Positions 56,228 to 64,000 of a stretch of DNA of 64,000 nt are shown one piece after another. Under the pieces are notes generated by a model. That model was not told where the DNA came from. It made no database searches and was given only the letters and a program-made list of their open reading frames with translations. Location: positions 87,364,699-87,428,698 of the forward strand of contig OW240916.1 of assembly GCA_933207985.1 (NCBI GenBank). The letters are read 5' to 3'. A program made the position numbers and the translations under genes. This DNA is from Pelobates cultripes. Lineage: Eukaryota; Chordata; Amphibia; Anura; Pelobatidae. How positions within the stretch are numbered: position 1 is the first letter of the stretch; the number at the start of each line of letters is the position of its first letter.

Positions 56228-57413
56228 CACTATAAAGCCACAACATTAAAACCACTGACAGGTGAAGTGAATAACATTGATCAAATCGTTAGAAAGCCGT
56301 CTGTCAAGGGGTGGGATATATTAGGCAGCAAGTTAATAGTCAGTTCTTGAAATTCATGTTTTGGAAGCAGGAAAAATGGGCAAGCAAAAAAATCAGAGTA
56401 ATTTTGACAAGGGCCAAATAGTAATGGCTTGATGAATGGGTCAGAGCATCTCTAAAATGTCAAGTCTGGTGGGCTGTTCCTGGTATTCAGTGGTTAGTAC
56501 TTATAGTAGTTAGTGGTGCAAGGAAGGAAAACCTGTGAACTGGCGTCAGGGTCATGGGCACCCAAGGCTTACTGATGCCCGTAGGGAGAAAAGGCCCAAG
56601 AGCTGCTGTAGCTCAAACATCGCAATTTACTGTATATAATGCTGCAGCCCTGTCAAGAGTGCCCATAATGACTTCTGTGCACCTCCGAAAGTGCCTTCAA
56701 TGAGGATGTGAGCATCGGACCTGGACCATGGAGCACTGGAAGAAGGCTGTCTGGTCCATTTAGATCTGGTAGATGGTTGGGTGCCTGAGTGTCATTTACC
56801 TGGGGTACTGGCATTCATGTATTATTAATATTATTATTGCCATTTATATAGTGCCAACAGATTCCGTAGTGCTTTACAATATACAAGAGGGGGGATTTAG
56901 CTATAAATAGGACAGTTACAAGAACAAATACAGGAACAATAGGTTGAAGAGGACCCTGCTCAAATGAGCTTACAGTCTATAGCATGTCGATGTTACTTTG
57001 ACATGTACCACTTACCTATAGATTGTTGCCGACCATTTACACCCCCTTCATAGCAATGGTGTTCCATGAAGCAGTAATGTGTATAAGCAGGATAATTCAT
57101 TCTGCCAGGCTGCAAAAACGGTTTAGAAACGGTTAGAGGAACATGAAAAAAATGGGTTACCTTGGCCTCCAAATTCCATAGATCTCAATCAAATTAAGGA
57201 TGTGCTGGAACAACAAATCCGTACCACGGAGGTCACACCTCGCAATTTGCAGGACTTAAAAGATCTGTTGCTCATGCCTTGCTGTCATATACCACAGGAC
57301 ACGTTCGTACATCTTCTGAAGTCCATGCCTGTACACATCAGAGTTGTTTTGGTATCTTGAGGGGGACCTACATGATATTAGGCAGGTGTTTTTAATCTTG
57401 TAGCTGATCAGTG
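56228..57413 (+). mobile_element. Old Tc1/mariner element with internal deletions
   Basis: Termini CACTATAAAGCCACAACATT and, inverted, CACTGATCAGCTACAAGATT, with TA at 56226-56227 and 57414-57415. Interior shows traces of a Tc1 transposase (GRCGLVGCSWYS-like start lost; TWTMEHWKKA near 56725; WPPNSIDLNQIKD near 57162-57200, where the catalytic PIE has become QIK). Internal deletion and an L2 tail insertion are present. Confidence 0.8.
56821..56982 (-). mobile_element. L2 3' tail inserted in Tc1
   Basis: 162 bp matching the 3' UTR of the L2 copies at 37736 and 20480-20630 (TATAGTGCCAACAGATTCCG). 5-bp duplication CATGT at 56816-56820 and 56983-56987. Confidence 0.88.
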
Positions 57414-57415
57414 TA

Positions 57416-58119
57416 TGACTCCTTTTGTTAGAATATGTACATAGCCTATTCTTTTCACAACGTATAGCTTCTAGAACCAGAACCCTGTAATGACTACAAT
57501 CGAAAATGAGCAAGCTTTAACTGGTATATTTTTATTGTCCATGATTTCCCACTTGAAGATTGATAGGATATGATGTAATATCTCTGAACATCCTTTACAC
57601 TTCTTCTCCTGCCATTGTTTTACATGCATAAACATGATCTCTATTCACTTATCAAAGATACAATATTCTTACTTTATTGGTATTACTGATCTTCTTTCGT
57701 ATCAATAGAAACAAAATCTTATCAAACAAATAAGGGTAACAATGGTTCAAACTGATTTAGATAGTAAACTTTTTTTTATTTTAAATTAGTACTTTATTTT
57801 TGTTAACACAGAACAAAAGGAAAACCCAGTCTTAGTCCAATTGACAGATTCTTGCCACCTACGTGCAATATGGTTCTTTGTAATTGCATGCTGTCGAGAA
57901 ATACCCACACATAAATATAAAGTCAAACCATTTGCTGGAATCACTGTTTTGGATTTGCACGATGAACACAATTTTCAGTAAAGACCATTTGCTTGTCCTT
58001 GGATACAAACTTATTTTTTTTAATCTACATATTTACATGTTTTTGCTTTACTTCAGACAGTCATCCAACATTACTTAGCATGCAGTTTTCAGGACTTTTT
58101 GTTTACACATATGTTTGCG
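57416..58119. other. AT-rich DNA, no gene seen
   Basis: No supportable feature. Confidence 0.4.
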
Positions 58120-58760
58120 CACAGTGGTGTATTTTGGATTTGTGCTGCCCTAGGCAAGACTAAAATAGGGCACCCCCTAATCTAAATTTGCCCCACCTTA
58201 CTCACCTCCTTTCAATTCCACACCTCTTCCTATTTAGGATCAACACACACTTTGACTAAAATACACAAACTCACAGACACACATTCTCATTGATTTGACA
58301 CACACTCACTCACATAGACACACTGACAGACACACACACACTCAATTTCTCATACGCTAATACATTATTTTATTGTTTTATTTAAATCCAACCTCCCAAC
58401 CGTTGGAAGAGTTGGGGTGGATTATTTCCCTGGGGTCCAGTGTGGCTGCTGGGTTCCTGTGGCTGCTGGGCTTGCAATGGAGGCAGCAAAGGAGCTGTAA
58501 TCTTCTTGCTCTGCTCCCTCACGCGCCGATTAGTAATGCCAGGGCTGGAGAGATGTCATATTTTGGCTCCTGGTATCACAGCCGGCCGTGCAAGGGAGCA
58601 GAACTAGTAAATCACCGATATCAGCTCTTGTGCCCCCCATGACACGAGGCTTGCCGGGGTGTTTGGGGGGGGGGGGGTATTTTTTGCTGCCCCCCCTGGA
58701 AAGTGTGCCAAAGACAAATGCCTTGTTAGTGTCGTGGTGAGTATGTGTGTCCAAAAGGTA
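58120..58760. repeat. Probable non-autonomous interspersed repeat
   Basis: Begins CAGTGGTGTATTTTGGATTT and GCTGCCCTAGGCA, phrases of a common amphibian repeat; a CA-rich patch at 58240-58350 and a G tract at 58660-58677. Ends not resolved. Confidence 0.4.
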
Positions 58761-58832
58761 AAGATTTTTAATACAGGACCACGCCGTAGACGTAATTGTT
58801 GCTAGGCCAACAACAGTTTAATAGATGTAGAT

Positions 58833-58947
58833 CAGGGATAGGCAACCTTCAGCACTCCAGACGTTGTGGACTACACAATAATGCTGCCAAAGCATCAAGA
58901 GAGATGTAGTCCACAACATCTGGAGTGATGAAGGTTATCTACCACTG
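58833..58947. mobile_element. Small hAT-type palindromic MITE
   Basis: CAGGGATAGGCAACCTT and the inverted CAGTGGTAGATAACCTT bound a 115-bp hairpin (GTTGTGGACTACA / TGTAGTCCACAAC). Flanking 8-mers no longer match. Confidence 0.7.
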
Positions 58948-58949
58948 AA

Positions 58950-60170
58950 TTAATAGCCAATTTTAGCCACCTTACTCCTCAAGGAAATTAATACCTTTAT
59001 GATGATGTTCAAGGCAGTATTATATAGTAGAATAAACCAATGCTTCAATCTTCAAACAGGACTTCCTTCCCTTCAACCGATGCAGCATTGAAATGGGCTT
59101 ATTGCCTTTATGCATTCTGGAATAAAATCCCCTTTTCACAGATTTTCACAGTTGGGGGGGTCTCTGGCTTTCCTTGAAAAGAAAACTATTATTGATAGTC
59201 AGTCAGCCCTAGTGTCTACATTCTCTATCAAGTATGGAATTAAAATGATGAACATTAAAAGAAAGCTTGTCAATGGTTAATTAAAAATAACTTTAATTAT
59301 GAAAATATTACAACTATTTATTCATTGTCAAGACTGAACCTTTGAGCTGTAGGGTTTGATTAATTATGAAAAAGAAACAAAGATGTGAGAAAACCTAATT
59401 GCTTACTTTTTTTTTAGTCCCCACTCAAGTTTCAAACAAGTATTGCTTCCATGTGTCATTACAGAGAAAATCTATTCCATTTTCATATCAAGCTAACCCC
59501 ACACACTAGCTCTGATCACTGAGGTGTAGCCAACATGCCTGGAATAATTCTTGCTTACTCTACTCTGGATTTGACTGCATTTTGGGTACACATTTTGGCT
59601 GATATCATATTTGCTGCCCATACAATTTAATGTTTGTTCAAATAAAGTTATGTATTAAAAAAAACTGCTTGAAGTGCGCTGTTTGTTAAACCAGCCCATT
59701 GTTACTTTGGATTGGCTGTGCAGGCTGCTGTGTTTCTAATTGTGAATACAGATGCTTTATTTTAAGAGATTTACTTTGACATTGGATCCATTGTATTCTT
59801 TATACTGACATAATACATAGTCTGTGTTGAATGAAAGAAATCTCTCGACAATATGCAGCTGTGTATCAGCATAAAAGCTTTAGTCATCTCCAATGATTAG
59901 TGTAGCTTCCTTTTGTCTTGTAGATTTTGTGATGTCAGGTGTTCTGTGTGATGACTTGCTTCCCCCACACCTCTACACAAACTCAAGGACATCTGTTGAC
60001 AATAGAAGACCAACGATAAAAAAATTTAGACACCAGTTTTTTCCTTAAAATAACCTGTATAACTTAATAGTAAAATTATTAGATCTCTGTTTAAGATATA
60101 GAATGAAAGTCTTCATAAAAATGCAAAATACTATGTACATACCTTTACTACTTTAAAATCACACACACTT

Positions 60171-60201
<31 letters not shown>

Positions 60202-60860
60202 TTTATATTTCTCTGGAGATCAGTTTCTTGTTCCCTCAACACAGTAAATGCTATTTAAGTGCTTATTCAATGGTGGAGTGGAGGTAAAATGTACCCTAAC
60301 AATATATGTGCTACTATGTTGTTACATTCTGGCTGTGCCAGGTCAGTTAAACATTCTATGTAAATTAAGAATAATAATATTAAAAACAAAACAAAAGGGG
60401 TAAAGTGGCACAATCCTTAACTAACTAAAAGTTGGCTATTGGGCTACACATAAATCTGACTGGTGACACTTAGACATTAAGTATTTTACAAGTTTTGTCA
60501 CCTTTCAACGATTTCCCTTAATTAAACTTAGAGCTGCAGCAGCAATGGTGCTGAACTCAATTTAATGTAAACATGCATTTGCTGAATTTGTTATAGGAAC
60601 ACTATTAACTGAGATTATCAGCTTCTTAACAAAGGATGAGGTTTCAACTCTGACTGAATCAATATTTCCTATTGCACTAGTGAATGGGCATGCAACATAG
60701 CAAAGGTACTTGTTCATTTATCACAGCTACACGTGTTTCTCAGTTATATCAGAAATATTTACAGAATATTCAATGCATACAATAATATCTATATTTACTT
60801 TTCATGCTTTCATAGCTGTAGTAACAAAATTCATGGCAAATATTAGCTATAATTCTGCTA
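58950..60860. other. AT-rich DNA, no gene seen
   Basis: Poly-A/TA microsatellite at 60170-60202. No coding region. Confidence 0.45.
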
Positions 60861-60863
60861 GAC

Positions 60864-61012
60864 CATGGGTGCCCAAAACATAGATACCCGGATCTTGTAG
60901 AACTACAGCTCCCATGATGCTTTGCATACATTTAAAATGCTTTTAGAATGACAAAGCATCATGGAAGCTTTAGTTGTATAACATCTAGGGATCTACCTTC
61001 TGGGCATTCCTG
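60864..61012. mobile_element. hAT-type MITE with 8-bp duplication
   Basis: TGCTAGAC at 60856-60863 and 61013-61020. Ends CATGGGTGCCCA and TGGGCATTCCTG. Arms include CTCCCATGATGCTTTG / CAAAGCATCATGGAAG. Confidence 0.85.
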
Positions 61013-61086
61013 TGCTAGACTAATTAAAAATGAGTTCACTATTTTTCCAATTCTCTTTAATGAATCATGCTGAGAAAAAAAAAAAG

Positions 61087-61515
61087 AAAAGTATTGGAAA
61101 ATTAATTATTTTTATAGTTTAAATGTCACTATCATAAATAGTTTAACAATTTATTTAATTTATTTATAAATAAAACATTTTCTTCCCGACTGCATACAAT
61201 ATCACATTATTCTATGTATGCCATAAGAGAAATATTTTTTTCCATAATATATCCAAACACAGGATATGTTAGAAAAAAAAGGAAACACACAAGGGAAAAG
61301 TATTGGAAAACCAATTATTTTTATAGTTTAAATGTCACTATTATAAATAGTTTAACAGTTTATTAATTTATTTAATTAATTAATTTATTTATAAATAAAA
61401 CATTTTCTTCACGTCTGCATACAATATCACATTATTCTATGTATGCCATAAGAGAAATATTTTTTTCCATAATATATCCAAACACAGGATATGTTAGAAT
61501 AAAAGGAAACACACA
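61087..61515. repeat. Tandem duplication, about 209-bp unit
   Basis: 61087-61295 is repeated from 61296 to about 61515 with few differences and a short TTAATTAATTAA expansion in the second copy. Confidence 0.92.
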
Positions 61516-64000
61516 CCTGTACTTTCATGACACTTTATTACAAATATGTTTTGTTATTTATTATCAGTGGATTTTTTTTTTCCATTTTATTTTTTTCATC
61601 ATACAGTGATAAAAAGCAACATTTATTTATTCATTAATGAAGCATTTAGGACAGCTGGTTCATGTACGCATCGATACAAACTACCAGACATCACAACAGT
61701 TCTGAAAAATGTTGGAAGATCGAAAGAAGACATTCTGGGAGAAACAGACGCTCTTTAAACAATTCTGGAGCAAACACTTGTATTTACTCTTAATGAAACC
61801 ATGTTGTATCTTTGGTGTTAACTATTTACATAAACTTGAAGCATTTGTTATGGTTTTATAATTAATTGACAGTTTGTAGTAATACTGTACATCTGTGTTC
61901 ATTTGTTTATTAATAGGCTGTGAGTTTAATGACATAACACGTCAGTTCTCTGGGAGTATGATTACTCAAAGATATCGCTACTCATAGCGATAGCTTCAGA
62001 AAATATTACGTATAATAAGTGGAATATACATTCAACACAATAAAAAAAAATTATATTATTACAATATATATATATACACACACACATACATACATGTATT
62101 CCATTGCTGACTGCTTAAATATACACAAATGTGGTTTATTGGACATAAAAGCATACATATAGTGAAGGTCAAAAAATAGTTTTTGGAACTTTTGCTTACC
62201 CCAAAACAATTCAGAAAGATCCCTTTGTGGAGGTATTTACCTTCTTTTCAATATTTGGGGAAAAATGTTCTCAAAGTTATCTTAACTAGGCAAATTATTG
62301 CATCTTGTGACATTATTCAATGTATTTTTAACCATCGTTGCCCTTTTTGATACTTTGCATGGTTTTATTTTTTACCTTTCTAAATGTATTTTGCACCCCT
62401 CCCATCTGTATACAAATAAACTCAGTGCAACAAAAAAATCAGCAGAGACGGAAACTGCGCATGAATTTTAAACATATATAACTGTAAAGTGAAGTAAAAC
62501 AAGAATAAGAGAAGAAATTTAAAGACGTCAATTTATCTATACAAGTAAATCATCGAATAAAGAAACCATACAGTGTTTTATGTTTTTTCATTCAGTCGGT
62601 GGATCTGGAAATCCATCTTTATTACAGAGCCTCATAGAGGCTTTACCCTCTCGTCACCCATTTGGAGCTAATTTGAGTAAAAGGGAAATGTATCCTGAAT
62701 TAATGGTACTATTTTAATTAAAAAGTGAAATACTAAACGAAAGTCACGTCTTCTATTGTTTTTACATCTTATAAGAAGAAACCCTTTGCAGTAAGATGAG
62801 GAATGATATATTTTAAAATATACGGGATCTTAAACATTTATTTATTGGGTCAAGTATTGCAACAGGTATTAAATCCCATTTAACAGATAAAGGAAATGAT
62901 GGTTTGTTTCACTTGCTACCTTGAAGTTCTGTACGTGAGAAATAGCTCTGAGCTTTGTTGATATGTTAATTCTTTAAACCCACTTACATGCATGGTAAAC
63001 CTGCTAGGGTTTCAGTATATATGGTTTTCTTTACATAAATAAATAAAAAATAAATGTTAATATATTTTTGCTAAACATTATGTATAGCAATCTAAGTCAC
63101 ATATCACATCAAAATGTATTTCTGAACCTTTAGCCACCTGCTGCATGTAATCCCAATGTGTTATTCATGCAACACCATGCACACACCTTTTGGCATCACA
63201 GTTTTGACACCAACCAGTGAGCCCTTTATCATATCTATTTAAGCCAGACACACATACTCTCATTTGCTATTTTCTTCTCTATATATTATAGATCTCCGGC
63301 ACCTTTTATGTATATTGTTCTTCCATTTCATTGATTTTTCATAGACCTAGAACTAATTTCTGACCAATTTTTGCCTGTTCGCACCCCCGACCGGTACCAG
63401 CACTCAGGTCTGGTCTTTTCTCTTAGTATTATTTAATAGTAGGTGGATAGAACTAAATATTTTATGTTGTGATCATAAGTAACCCTTCTTATAGTTTTTA
63501 TAATAATCTGTATACAGTAACACACTTATGCATATTATGTAAAGTGAAGAAGGGGTAAACCATGCTTATTCAAGTACCTCCATTAATTCAGAGAGAGCCA
63601 AATTGAATTGTACTGTTAAGACATTCATTTCAAACAAGATCTAACAATTATTGACTATATATAATATTAAATATCTAATACTTTCTGCACTCCACCATTA
63701 CACTTTTACTTTATATATAGTGGCATTATGAAAATTGTATTAGTATCAGGTGTTTTACAATATCTCAACACAATCATTGATTTGCTATAGCAAGTAATTT
63801 CAAATGTAACAAGATAATAAATCATATAAAATGATCTATAAACTATATATTTTTTTAAAGTGGAGTAATTATCTAGAAATGTCTGTTTCCATTGTGATTG
63901 TACAGCATTGAAAATGTTGCTTTAGTTTTGATCTTTACACATAACCTTAAACAAAAATAGACTTTTTAATCATTTAATTGTATATGTAAATGATTTGTAT
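61516..64000. other. AT-rich DNA, no gene seen
   Basis: An AT/AC microsatellite lies at 62064-62098. Otherwise no coding, RNA or transposon signal that I can support. Confidence 0.45.

Noticed and set aside
61546..61758. 70-codon frame with an acceptor-like TTTTTTCATCATACAG near 61590
   Set aside because: First half is T-rich low complexity, there is no donor or partner exon and the peptide is unrecognised. Too weak to call an exon.
1..64000. CRISPR arrays, bacterial operons, tRNA or rRNA genes
   Set aside because: None seen. The sequence is eukaryotic; tandem repeats lack regular spacers and I found no cloverleaf with tRNA promoter boxes.

Overview
This window looks like vertebrate intergenic or intronic DNA built almost entirely from transposable elements. 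The mix fits an amphibian, most likely a frog or toad: Ngaro/DIRS tyrosine-recombinase retroelements, Penelope-like pieces with hammerhead-type motifs, several Tc1 lineages, a TTAA-flanked T2/Kolobok-type MITE, hAT foldback and MITE copies, and L1, L2 and CR1 LINEs. The organism call is inference from repeat content. I found no convincing single-copy host gene, rRNA, tRNA or CRISPR. One short exon-like stretch (about 40330-40490) is the only possible host coding signal.

Layout. 1-2946: 3' part of a Ngaro-type element (RT, RNase H, tyrosine recombinase, B1-A2-B2 split direct repeats). 3036-6480: an L2/CR1-group fragment beside an L1 fragment, the L1 split by a DD37E Tc1 element (4260-5834). 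6490-9735: Penelope and DIRS relics with a hammerhead-like motif. 10432-10895: T2/Kolobok-type MITE. 11856-17013: a Tc1 copy interrupted by a 2.8 kb Tigger/pogo element (12046-14824) and by a second unidentified insert. 17100-18745: Penelope-like inverted arms. 20131-21545: L2 tail and rearranged L1. 21800-24229: a 2.43 kb hAT-type foldback element with a mirrored CCAAT/TATA core. 25688-27650: Gypsy pol relic carrying a CR1 tail. 28301-36111: full-length L1 with a 17-bp target duplication, split by a nearly intact DD34E Tc1 (34012-35583). 37736-40085: L2 interrupted by a solo LTR (38241-38813). 44040-46020: CR1. 47648-47964: Tc1-type MITE. 49661-53070: near-complete L2 with a 2A-like motif. 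55373-55788: LTR-like segment. 56228-57413: old Tc1 with an L2 tail inserted. The rest is AT-rich DNA with microsatellites and two small hAT-type MITEs.

The elements do not form pathways. Their relationship is chronological: target-site duplications and interrupted reading frames order the insertions (for example an unclassified repeat, then L1, then Tc1). All protein-coding elements here carry stops, frameshifts, deletions or catalytic changes. The closest to intact are the Ngaro recombinase frame (open throughout), the DD34E Tc1 transposase (one stop) and the Tigger transposase (one stop).
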